Positions 55,366 to 63,298 of a DNA stretch of 64,000 nucleotides are shown one piece after another. The notes beneath the pieces are model-generated. The model was not told the origin of the DNA and ran no database searches. It was given only the letters and a program-made list of their open reading frames with translations. Location of the stretch: contig NZ_JADHDW010000007.1 in NCBI RefSeq assembly GCF_016820555.1, positions 88,876 to 152,875 of the forward strand, in the 5' to 3' direction. Position numbers and translations under genes: made by a program. Within the stretch, counting starts at the first letter, position 1; every line of letters begins with the position of its first letter. The DNA comes from Bacillus sp. REN10. GTDB lineage: Bacteria; Bacillota; Bacilli; Bacillales; Domibacillaceae.

Positions 55366-55545
55366 ATGAGTGAGCAATGTAGAGTAGTCAAAGTAACTTA
55401 CTCTGAAGAACTACAATCAGAGGCTGAATTATGGCTAAAGCGTTATGTTGAGAAAATGCTTCTAGATCATATTTCTAAAAATGACTTAAAGCTTAGAGCA
55501 TTATTGATTAGCGAAAAAATACTAAATGAGAGGACTTTAAAATGA
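55366..55545 (+). CDS. Small helical protein coupled to recombinase 1
   Basis: 59 residues (MSEQCRVVKVTYSEELQSEAELWLKRYVEKML…) with TGGAGGGATAAAC ahead of the ATG and a 4-bp ATGA overlap with the recombinase start. The same layout (small protein, ATGA, recombinase) recurs at 58786/58965. It may be an accessory or directionality factor for the recombinases; family unknown. Confidence 0.65.
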   Translation: MSEQCRVVKVTYSEELQSEAELWLKRYVEKMLLDHISKNDLKLRALLISEKILNERTLK

Positions 55546-56924
55546 AAAAAGAAAGATTAATTGTAATCTATAGTCGCGTGAGTTCTTCTGCACAAAGTCT
55601 AGAATTACAAGAATCGGCAGCTAAAAGATATTTAGAATCTAGAAAGTTAAGCGAAAATGACCAATCTCTAATTTATTTAAATGATCATGATGTATCGGCT
55701 ACGAAACTCCCAATGACAAAAAGATCTCGACTAATGGAGTTAATCAATTTAATCAAAGCTGACAAAGTCAAAAAAGTTATTGTTTATAAACGTGATCGTC
55801 TTGCTAGAAATTTTTATGAATTTGTAGATATCACCAAGATATTTATTAAACACAAGATTGAAGTAGTATATACCGCTAGCAACGAGCCAAACTTTAGTAG
55901 AAAGTTAGCTCTAGAGGCTTTTTATGGAATGTTCAGTCAAGTTGAAGGGGAAAACATTAGGACTCGCACAGCTGATGCTAGGAAACAATTTCCCTCTAGA
56001 ATTTATGGATATAACCGAATCAAAGATCAAAATCAAGTCAAATTTGTTGTTGATCAAAAGAAAAAGGATCACATTGAAAAATTATTTACTGATTTTAGCA
56101 AAGCTGAAAACGAAGAAGAGTTTTTTGAATTACTGATACAAAATAAAAAGATCATAAAGAGTCCAGAAAAAATTCTTAAACTATTATCAAATTGTTTTTA
56201 CTCGGGACATTTTGAAATGAAAAATGATTACCAAGCACTGCCACATGTTGAACCAGTCATTGATTTAAAGTTATTTCTTGCCGTCAAAAACAGATTAGAT
56301 ACTTTTATTAATAACTACCACAATAAAGTTCATGAACTAGATAAGAAGTGTTTTGTTACCCCTCTGTGTAGTTATTGCGGACAAAAAATGAAACGCAAGC
56401 AACAAGACTTTTTAGACATAGGCTACTTCGTTTGCAATTCAGACCATAAAAGACTCTTTATTAATATCGAAGAATTAAATGAGTTGGTTAACCAAACCAT
56501 AATGGAAAATGTAAGGTCGGTTATTCCTAATATTACAAAGAGATTGATTTCCGAAGGCATAAGGAAGGAAAATAAAAGAATTGTTCAAACTCAAAAAGAG
56601 ATCTCGGAAAAATATTTAGATAAATCCTTGATGCTCTGCACAATGAATTGGAAAGACAAACCCTTCCTCCAAACTAATATAAATGAAATATTGGTTTTAA
56701 AGAAAAAATATCAGCAACTAAGTACGGATCTATCAAATTTAGCAACCTTAGAATACGAGGTCAAAGACCTTTATCGTATTACATCTCAATTAGATATTAC
56801 CTTCTCTGAACAAGATTTTGTTAGATTGACTGAATTACTAGTAGATAAAATAACCGTGCACGACACACACGTTAGCATTGAACTTTTTCTTTCAAAGTTC
56901 ATGAAAGGAATGGAAGTTATATGA
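55542..56924 (+). CDS. Large serine recombinase 1
   Basis: A 460-residue recombinase: an N-terminal resolvase-type catalytic domain with the nucleophile in YSRVSSSAQ (Ser14) and the conserved YKRDRLARN (about residues 87-95), then a shorter-than-usual recombinase domain, a zinc-ribbon with CSYCGQKMKRK, and a C-terminal helical/coiled region. It cuts and rejoins DNA at att sites. Its end overlaps recombinase 2 by 4 bp. Confidence 0.88.
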   Translation: MKKERLIVIYSRVSSSAQSLELQESAAKRYLESRKLSENDQSLIYLNDHDVSATKLPMTKRSRLMELINLIKADKVKKVIVYKRDRLARNFYEFVDITKIFIKHKIEVVYTASNEPNFSRKLALEAFYGMFSQVEGENIRTRTADARKQFPSRIYGYNRIKDQNQVKFVVDQKKKDHIEKLFTDFSKAENEEEFFELLIQNKKIIKSPEKILKLLSNCFYSGHFEMKNDYQALPHVEPVIDLKLFLAVKNRLDTFINNYHNKVHELDKKCFVTPLCSYCGQKMKRKQQDFLDIGYFVCNSDHKRLFINIEELNELVNQTIMENVRSVIPNITKRLISEGIRKENKRIVQTQKEISEKYLDKSLMLCTMNWKDKPFLQTNINEILVLKKKYQQLSTDLSNLATLEYEVKDLYRITSQLDITFSEQDFVRLTELLVDKITVHDTHVSIELFLSKFMKGMEVI

Positions 56925-58441
56925 ACAAAAGTAAAGGTATTGGTTACCTACGCTACTCGGATAAAAGACAAGATGGTAACCACTCTTTAGAGATACAAAA
57001 GAACCAAATCCAACTGTTAGCAGAAAAAGAAAACATAGAAATCATTAAATGGCGCGAAGACAAAGCCACGAGTGCTTTTCATGGTAATGCCGGCAAACGG
57101 AAAGGTTTACAAAAAGTTTTTGAAGATATCGAAGCGGGGGCTGAAGCCATTTGTTTCTACGAGGAATCGAGAATAACAAGAAGCATCACTGATTTTTATA
57201 ACGATGTTTATCTTCCTATCAAAGCAAAGTATCCAAACACCCAATTTTTTAATACACAATACAAAGGTGAATGGAACCCTAACAACCCTATTACCCAAGC
57301 AAAGCTTGTATTTGCTGCTGAGGAGTCTGAAATAAAGTCTACACGCGCCAAAGATGCACAAAAAATCTTACTAAATAGCAACCATCCAAAACGTCCTGGA
57401 TCCCGTACACCTGCAGGTTACGACATGGAAGATGGTATTTTGCATCCAAATGAAGACGCTATAATTATAGAGCTAATTTTCTACTTGGCAAGCTGGGGAC
57501 ATTCACATAGAATAATTGCGAATTATTTAAACAAATGTGAAATTAAAACTGAGAAAATTAAGTATTGGAATAGTAGCACGATTAGTTATATTCTTAACAA
57601 CAAAGCTTACTCTGGCCATTTAGCTTGGAATGTTAGAACAAGCTATGAAATCAGTAAACCTAAATTAGATGAAAACATTGAATTATTTAAACATATTCAC
57701 GAATCAATTGTTAATCCAGCACTTATTTATCTAGTTCATCAAGTTAATGATTTAAAAAATAAGTTTGGAAAAATGGACACACCTTATTTTCTTAGAGGAA
57801 TAATCACATGTAAAAAGTGTCAATTTCAGTTAGTAGCTAAAGACAACTCTCCAAAGATGAAGAAAGGAAAATACTTGATTTACAGATGTAATAAATGTAA
57901 GAAGTCAATCTCAACCTTACCTGTTCATCATTCAGTTTTAAACGATCTACAAAAAAAATGGAACACCCAACTTCTAAATTTTGTTGAAACGGCTAAAGTT
58001 CAACTAAAAAAGTGGATAATAACATTAAATAAAGCAAAAAAGAAATTAAGTAGCCAGCTAGAAAAAACTATCTACAATGAAAAATTCCTTACTACTGAAA
58101 TAGCTCAAATTGATCATTTAGCTGATATCTTTAACGATACAAAGCATTATTTACAAACAGAATTTTCTTACTTAGCTAATACAATCGATAAAATTGAGAA
58201 GTTACTCGGGGACGATTATCTCTTTCTGCTATTTAAAGACTTACAATACAAAAGCTTTCAATCGTTCTCAAATACGGAATTAAGAACATTTATACTTATG
58301 TTTTTTGATGAAATAACTGTTGATTTTGAGAAAAATGACAATCTCGAAATCAGCTATAGGCTCTCTCCATTTATTTCGCTAGAGAATACAACTGGTTATA
58401 TAATCGAAAAATTTTTAAATCATGACGATGCGACTGGTTAG
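56921..58441 (+). CDS. Large serine recombinase 2
   Basis: A 506-residue recombinase with a slightly unusual active-site block, GYLRYSDKRQDG (Ser13; RYS rather than RVS), EESRITRS in place of the common KxDRLxRN, a recombinase domain (RPGSRTPAGYDME…IIANYLN), a zinc ribbon (CKKCQFQLV…YRCNKCKKS) and a C-terminal coiled coil. Translationally coupled to recombinase 1. A terminator follows. Confidence 0.85.
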   Translation: MNKSKGIGYLRYSDKRQDGNHSLEIQKNQIQLLAEKENIEIIKWREDKATSAFHGNAGKRKGLQKVFEDIEAGAEAICFYEESRITRSITDFYNDVYLPIKAKYPNTQFFNTQYKGEWNPNNPITQAKLVFAAEESEIKSTRAKDAQKILLNSNHPKRPGSRTPAGYDMEDGILHPNEDAIIIELIFYLASWGHSHRIIANYLNKCEIKTEKIKYWNSSTISYILNNKAYSGHLAWNVRTSYEISKPKLDENIELFKHIHESIVNPALIYLVHQVNDLKNKFGKMDTPYFLRGIITCKKCQFQLVAKDNSPKMKKGKYLIYRCNKCKKSISTLPVHHSVLNDLQKKWNTQLLNFVETAKVQLKKWIITLNKAKKKLSSQLEKTIYNEKFLTTEIAQIDHLADIFNDTKHYLQTEFSYLANTIDKIEKLLGDDYLFLLFKDLQYKSFQSFSNTELRTFILMFFDEITVDFEKNDNLEISYRLSPFISLENTTGYIIEKFLNHDDATG

Positions 58442-58488
58442 AAAACCGACATTAGCTTTCCTAAAACTAATGTGAAGTGAGCAGTCCT

Positions 58489-58525
58489 CTCAAAATCCCT
58501 TGTTTTAAAGGGATTTTGAAGGTTT
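58489..58525 (+). terminator. Terminator after recombinase 2
   Basis: TCAAAATCCCTT pairs perfectly with AAGGGATTTTGA, followed by AGGTTTTTC. Confidence 0.75.
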
Positions 58526-58528
58526 TTC

Positions 58529-58609
58529 TTCGGTTATCTGACCATCGAAGGATACCTCGATGATCGTAAAACCGAATGCCTTATCTACCTTTATGGTCAA
58601 AAAACCGAA
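58529..58609. repeat. 17-bp inverted repeat between recombinases 2 and 3
   Basis: TTCGGTTATCTGACCAT (58529-58545) and ATGGTCAAAAAACCGAA (58593-58609) are complementary at 15 of 17 positions, 47 bp apart. A further AAAACCGA motif lies at 58443 and 58568. The layout suits a protein-binding or recombination site. Confidence 0.6.
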
Positions 58610-58785
58610 AATCTATACCTAATATATTGCTGATTTTTTATAAAAGCTTTGACATACAAAATTACCAAATAAATCGTAACCACATAAGCGAATCCCGCAG
58701 GTTACTTAGTCATTTTTCGTTGAAATGGCTTTGTACACTTGTGGGGTTTTTTATATTCAAAAACAAACTGAAAGGATAACTTATA

Positions 58786-58968
58786 ATGAACCGCTCAACT
58801 TTAAATAAACCAAAAAAAGTAGAACGAATTTTCGCTGAGCCTAAACTGGCTTTTCATGAAGTATTCGATTCTCTTATCAATCATAAAATCGAGGAACTTG
58901 TCAATAATGCTAACAAGGTGAACACTGCTACATCTCAAATTAACAAAAAGGAGTCCGATGTTTCATGA
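58786..58968 (+). CDS. Small protein coupled to recombinase 3
   Basis: 60 residues (MNRSTLNKPKKVERIFAEPKLAFHEVFDSLINHK…), with AAAGGATAACTTATA before the ATG and an ATGA overlap with recombinase 3. Lys-rich at both ends, helical in the middle. Family unknown; likely an accessory factor given the repeated layout. Confidence 0.65.
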   Translation: MNRSTLNKPKKVERIFAEPKLAFHEVFDSLINHKIEELVNNANKVNTATSQINKKESDVS

Positions 58969-60443
58969 GATGTGCAGTCTATATTCGAGTTTCAACAGAT
59001 AAAGAAGAACAAAAGGCTTCATTAAAGTACCAGCAAGATTTGTTTTACAGATATATCGAGGAAAATGGCTGGGACATCTATGAGTTTTATGTAGATGTCC
59101 AAACGGGCACAACAGCTAAAAGGAAGAACTTGCAAAAAATGATCGAAGACGCACAAAATAAGAAATTTGATATCATGTTAGCTAAAGAACTCTCTCGTTT
59201 AGCTAGAAATGGTGAGTTGTCTTATAAAATCAAAAACTTGTGTGAAAATCAAGGGATCCATATTATCACTTTAGATAACGCCATTAACACGTTAACAGGC
59301 AATACGAATATGTTTGGACTTTACGCCTGGATGTATGAACAGGAATCACAAAATACAAGCAATCGTGTAAAAGAGACGTTAAAAACTCGCGCTAAGAAAG
59401 GACTATTTAAAGGTTCTAATCCTCCATATGGCTATACAGCGAAGGATGGGAAGCTTTTTGTTAGAGACGATAATACCCCTGAGATTGTCAAAAGAATTTA
59501 CAATGAATACTTGTCTGGCAGTGGTCGAGGTAGTATTGCTAAACGTTTGTACAATGAAGGAGTACCCACTCCCGCTGAAATTGCTGGGAAAAGAAATGCA
59601 GGAGACAAATGGAGCGATAATACTATCAAGTTAATCCTTACTAACCCTCATTATGTAGGTAATTTAGTGCAAGGTCGAACGACAACTGTCAGTGTGACAA
59701 GCAAGAAACGTAAACAACTCCCAAAGGAAGAGCAATTTATTATAAAGAATACCCATGAAGCGATTATCTCTAAAGATATGTTTGATGCTGTTCAAAATCA
59801 AATGAAAGTCAGAACAAAATTCATTACAGCACCTAAGTTACACTTGTTTACCAATGTTCTTTACTGTGCGGATTGCGGTACAGGTATGTGGTATCGAAGC
59901 AATAGGAAGGGGTATATATGTGGAAATTACGCTCGACATGGTAAAAAAGCTTGTAGCAACCATGTCATAAAAGAAGAACTTCTTAAGGAAACCATTTTAT
60001 CCGATATCAAAACGTTAGTGCAGCAAATTGATAAAGAACAATATATGAAACAGCTTGAGGTCCGATCGAACAAGTCAAAGGAAAGCCTGAACAAACAAAT
60101 GGATAAAATAAAAAAACAGATCGATGTACTGAAAACACGCAAAAGAAAGTACATCAATCTGTTAGCTGATGGAGAAATCACCCATGAAGATTATCGAGAG
60201 AGTGCTAAAAGTAACAACATTGAATTAACTGAACTTGTTGAGAAAAAGAATGAACTCTTGTCCTTACTAGCAAATGAGCAAGTGATTGACAATATTGAAC
60301 AGCTAAAACAAGAGCTTCTTCAATTTCTGAACTTTGATGAGTTAACAGCTGAAATCTTACATCGCTTAATTAATCGAATTGAAGTGAAGGAGGATGGTAC
60401 ACCTCGAATTCACTATCGATTCTCCGCACCAACATTTGAATAG
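58965..60443 (+). CDS. Large serine recombinase 3
   Basis: A 492-residue canonical large serine recombinase: catalytic YIRVSTDKEEQ (Ser10), AKELSRLARNG, the recombinase domain with NPPYGYT and an LTNPHYVGNL segment, a zinc ribbon (CADCGTGM…CGNYARHGKKAC), and a long coiled-coil tail (about 360-440). Its stop codon is 12 bp from that of rlmCD on the other strand. As in SCC and phage elements, the position at the element's end suits action on an att site in rlmCD. Confidence 0.92.
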   Translation: MRCAVYIRVSTDKEEQKASLKYQQDLFYRYIEENGWDIYEFYVDVQTGTTAKRKNLQKMIEDAQNKKFDIMLAKELSRLARNGELSYKIKNLCENQGIHIITLDNAINTLTGNTNMFGLYAWMYEQESQNTSNRVKETLKTRAKKGLFKGSNPPYGYTAKDGKLFVRDDNTPEIVKRIYNEYLSGSGRGSIAKRLYNEGVPTPAEIAGKRNAGDKWSDNTIKLILTNPHYVGNLVQGRTTTVSVTSKKRKQLPKEEQFIIKNTHEAIISKDMFDAVQNQMKVRTKFITAPKLHLFTNVLYCADCGTGMWYRSNRKGYICGNYARHGKKACSNHVIKEELLKETILSDIKTLVQQIDKEQYMKQLEVRSNKSKESLNKQMDKIKKQIDVLKTRKRKYINLLADGEITHEDYRESAKSNNIELTELVEKKNELLSLLANEQVIDNIEQLKQELLQFLNFDELTAEILHRLINRIEVKEDGTPRIHYRFSAPTFE

Positions 60444-60445
60444 AA

Positions 60446-60478
60446 GCAGAAACCCTTAGCGGTTGCCTGCTTCTTCTT
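60446..60478. terminator. Terminator between recombinase 3 and rlmCD
   Basis: GAAGCAG pairs with CTGCTTC across AAACCCTTAGCGGTTGC (itself with an ACC…GGT stem), followed by TTCTTTT. Confidence 0.65.
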
Positions 60479-61847
60479 TTAAAACCATCTGCGAGACGCA
60501 CTCAACGTGCGTCGTCATCGGAAACATATCCACCGGCTGCACTTCCACCGTCTTATACCCACCATCTTCTAACACTCTTAAATCCCGCGCCAATGTCGCT
60601 GGGTTACATGAAACATAAACGACTTTCTTCGGCTTCATATCGATGATGGTTTGTAATAAGGCTTCATCGCAGCCTTTTCTCGGCGGGTCGACGACGAGGA
60701 CGTCGGCGGTGATGCCTTGTTTGTACCAGTTTGGGATGACGGTTTCGGCTTCTCCGACGGCGAATTCGACGTTGGTGATACCGTTTAGTGCGGCGTTGCG
60801 GTTGGCGTCTTCGATGGCTTCAGGAACAATTTCTACGCCGTATACTTTCTTCGCTTTTTGCGCCAAAAATAAGGAGATCGTGCCAATGCCGCAGTAGGCG
60901 TCGATGACTTGTTCTTCTCCTGTTAAGTTGGCGTATTCTAGCGCTTTGTCGTAAAGTACTTTCGTTTGTTCTGGGTTGACTTGGTAAAAAGATCGTGCGG
61001 AGATGGCGAATTTAATGTCGCCGATGTAGTCGTAAATGACTTCGTTGCCCCAGAGCACTTTTGTTGTGTCGCCAAGGATGACGTTTGTTTTTTTCGAGTT
61101 AATGCTTTGGATGATCGAGGTGACACCGTCGATTTGTTCGGTGATTTCTTCGATGATCGCACTTTTATTTGGGAAGTCTTCTGTGCGTGTAACTAACACG
61201 ACCATCACTTCTCCGGTGATTTTGCCGTAGCGGGCCATGATGTGACGAAGGGTGCCTTTATGCTTTGTTTCGTCGTAGGCTTTGATGCCGTGGCGGTCAC
61301 AAATGGTTTTTACTTTTTGAATGACTTCATCGCTTTTTTCGTGCTGGATGAGGCATTGTTCCATGTTGATGATGGAATGGCTTCGTTTTTGGTAAAACCC
61401 TGCGACTAAGCCGCCGTTTTCTTCACCGACTGGCACTTGGGCTTTATTGCGGTAGCGCCACGGATCGTTTGCGCCAATTACGGGGTGAATCGTTACGTCT
61501 TCTAGTTTGCCAATTCGCTCCATCACATCGCGGACTTGTTTTTCTTTTGCTTTCAGTTGACCTTCATAGGATAAGTGCTGAAGCTGACAGCCGCCGCATT
61601 GTGAGTAGATCGGACAATTCGGTTCTTGTCTGAATGGGCTTGTTTCTTTTAATTCGATTAAGCGACCAAAGCCGTAGCCTTTATTGAGTTTCGTTGCTTG
61701 AATGCTTCCTTTTTCGCCTGGCAGTGCACCTGCCACAAATAGTGGATAACCTTCAATTTTCGCAACGGCTTGACCGTCATGAGTTAAATCTTCAAATACG
61801 ACATCAATGATTTCGTTTTTTTGCACAGGGGCTTGAATTTTTGCCAC
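60456..61847 (-). CDS. rlmCD: 23S rRNA (uracil-C5) methyltransferase RlmCD/TrmA family
   Basis: A 463-residue protein: N-terminal TRAM domain (about 5-62), an iron-sulphur cysteine cluster ([15 protein letters not shown], about 78-92), SAM motif [14 protein letters not shown] (about 315) and the catalytic [13 protein letters not shown] (about 411). It methylates U747/U1939 of 23S rRNA. The last 14 residues after HVEC ([13 protein letters not shown]) may be supplied by the adjacent island, since another rlmCD-like tail is found at its far end. Converges with recombinase 3. Confidence 0.92.
   Translation of the reverse strand: MAKIQAPVQKNEIIDVVFEDLTHDGQAVAKIEGYPLFVAGALPGEKGSIQATKLNKGYGFGRLIELKETSPFRQEPNCPIYSQCGGCQLQHLSYEGQLKAKEKQVRDVMERIGKLEDVTIHPVIGANDPWRYRNKAQVPVGEENGGLVAGFYQKRSHSIINMEQCLIQHEKSDEVIQKVKTICDRHGIKAYDETKHKGTLRHIMARYGKITGEVMVVLVTRTEDFPNKSAIIEEITEQIDGVTSIIQSINSKKTNVILGDTTKVLWGNEVIYDYIGDIKFAISARSFYQVNPEQTKVLYDKALEYANLTGEEQVIDAYCGIGTISLFLAQKAKKVYGVEIVPEAIEDANRNAALNGITNVEFAVGEAETVIPNWYKQGITADVLVVDPPRKGCDEALLQTIIDMKPKKVVYVSCNPATLARDLRVLEDGGYKTVEVQPVDMFPMTTHVECVSQMVLKEEAGNR
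60496..60509. repeat. Right copy of the 14-nt direct repeat bounding the island (putative attR)
   Basis: ACGCACTCAACGTG inside rlmCD codons His-Val-Glu-Cys-Val; partner of 35537-35550. Confidence 0.65.
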
Positions 61848-61935
61848 GATTCTAACCTGCCTTTAATTTATTTAATACATCTCTTCATTATATCACGACT
61901 TTTCTATCGACAAAATGAGTGATCTTTTGACAGAA

Positions 61936-62094
61936 ATAAAGTGAAACTTCAATCAGTGGGGGTTTTCTTCATCCCCCACTGATTGTTAGTTGAACGGATG
62001 GGGCGTTTACGGGCTGTTGATCCCCCGCCTACACGTCTGCGCTTCTTCCGCCATGTTGAGGTGGGGGTCTTACAGCCCGTTAATGCGGGATAAA
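61936..62094 (+). repeat. Dispersed two-hairpin repeat, copy 6
   Basis: Full-length copy (ATAAAGTGAAAC … GCGGGATAAA), 115 bp upstream of bdhA. The right-hairpin loop is one base shorter than in copy 4, breaking any shared reading frame. Confidence 0.92.
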
Positions 62095-62208
62095 TACACA
62101 AAATATTTACAGAAACGTAACAAAACTTTAAGACTATTCCCTTCTTCTTAAACCAAATGATGGTAAGATAAGGGTGTAGGATAAATTACATAGCTGGAGG
62201 GTTTTTTT

Positions 62209-63258
62209 ATGAAAAGTGCACGTTGGTATAAAGCAAAGGATATTCGTGTTGAGAACGTGGAAGAACCTCAAATTGCAACAGGTAAAGTGAAAATTAAAGT
62301 AGAGTGGGCAGGTATTTGCGGAAGTGATCTGCACGAATATGCAGCGGGTCCGATTTTCATTCCAGTAGATGCTCCTCATCCGATTAGTAAAGATATCGCA
62401 CCTATTATTATGGGTCATGAATTTTCTGGTACGGTCGTTGAAATTGGCGAAGGGGTAACAAAAGTCCAAGTAGGCGACCCAGTCGTTGTAGAACCAATTC
62501 TTGCTTGCGGTGAGTGTGATGCTTGTAAAAAAGGGAAATACAATCTTTGTGATGGATTAGGCTTCCACGGTTTATCAGGCGGAGGCGGCGGTTTCGCTGA
62601 ATATACGATGGTGGATGAGCATATGGTACATAAAATGCCAGAAGGTCTGTCTTTTGAGCAAGGTGCGCTTGTTGAGCCAGCAGCGGTTGCGCTTCATTCT
62701 GTTCGCTTAAGCAAGTTAAAAGCAGGAGATAAAGCAGCAGTATTTGGTACAGGTCCGATTGGCCTTTTAGTCATTGAAGCGTTAAAAGCAGCCGGAGCTT
62801 CTGAAATTTATGCGGTAGAACTTTCACCAGAACGGATCGCTAAAGCAGAAGAGCTTGGAGCTATCGTTGTGAATCCTGCAGAAGTAGATGCAGTGGCGAA
62901 ATTGAAAGAGCTATCTAACGGTGGAGTTGATGTGGCATTTGAAGTCACTGGTGTACCAGTTGTTCTTCAACAAGCAATTGATTGCACAAACTTCGAAGGT
63001 GAAACAATCATCGTCAGCATTTGGGAAACTGGCGCAGAGATCTTACCTAATAATATTGTCCTAAAAGAAAAAACAGTGAAAGGGATCATCGCTTACCGTG
63101 ACATCTTCCCTGCTGTGATGGAGCTTATGAAACAAGGCTACTTCCAAGCAGAAACACTGGTCACAAAGCGCATTCAACTAGATGATATCGTGACAGAAGG
63201 CTTTGATGCCCTTCTTCAAGAAAAAAATCAAGTGAAAATTTTGGTAAAACCAGAATAA
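62209..63258 (+). CDS. bdhA: (R,R)-butanediol dehydrogenase, zinc-dependent
   Basis: A 349-residue medium-chain zinc dehydrogenase. Catalytic zinc ligands are Cys in AGICGSDLHEY (about residue 37) and the GHEFSG histidine (about 70); the structural zinc cysteines are in CGECDACKKGKYNLC (about 100-114); the cofactor motif is GTGPIGLL (about 180). Sequence and length fit B. subtilis BdhA, which interconverts acetoin and 2,3-butanediol. TGGAGGGTTTTTTT stands before the ATG. Monocistronic. Confidence 0.9.
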   Translation: MKSARWYKAKDIRVENVEEPQIATGKVKIKVEWAGICGSDLHEYAAGPIFIPVDAPHPISKDIAPIIMGHEFSGTVVEIGEGVTKVQVGDPVVVEPILACGECDACKKGKYNLCDGLGFHGLSGGGGGFAEYTMVDEHMVHKMPEGLSFEQGALVEPAAVALHSVRLSKLKAGDKAAVFGTGPIGLLVIEALKAAGASEIYAVELSPERIAKAEELGAIVVNPAEVDAVAKLKELSNGGVDVAFEVTGVPVVLQQAIDCTNFEGETIIVSIWETGAEILPNNIVLKEKTVKGIIAYRDIFPAVMELMKQGYFQAETLVTKRIQLDDIVTEGFDALLQEKNQVKILVKPE

Positions 63259-63264
63259 TAGTAA

Positions 63265-63298
63265 ACAAGCGGCAGGAGTAGCTCCTACCGCTTTTCTT
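63265..63298. terminator. Bidirectional terminator after bdhA
   Basis: AAGCGGCAGGAG and CTCCTACCGCTT form a stem with TAG loop, followed by TTCTTT; shared with the convergent LysM gene. Confidence 0.8.

Larger units (their letters stand above)
35537..60509. mobile_element. Putative rlmCD-inserted defence island with three serine recombinases (about 25 kb)
   Basis: Bounded by the two rlmCD-like 3' ends and their 14-nt direct repeat. It carries Septu-like, Kiwa, type I R-M, OLD and DUF4062 genes plus IS21 and ISL3 material, and a trio of large serine recombinases at the right end next to rlmCD. The body is visibly more AT-rich than the flanks. The arrangement parallels SCC elements, where serine recombinases insert at the 3' end of an rRNA methyltransferase gene (rlmH) and restore its reading frame. 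Mobility is inferred, not shown. Confidence 0.6.

Noticed and set aside
60643..61230. Plus-strand frames opposite rlmCD
   Set aside because: Shadows of the rlmCD coding strand; no ribosome sites or recognisable motifs.
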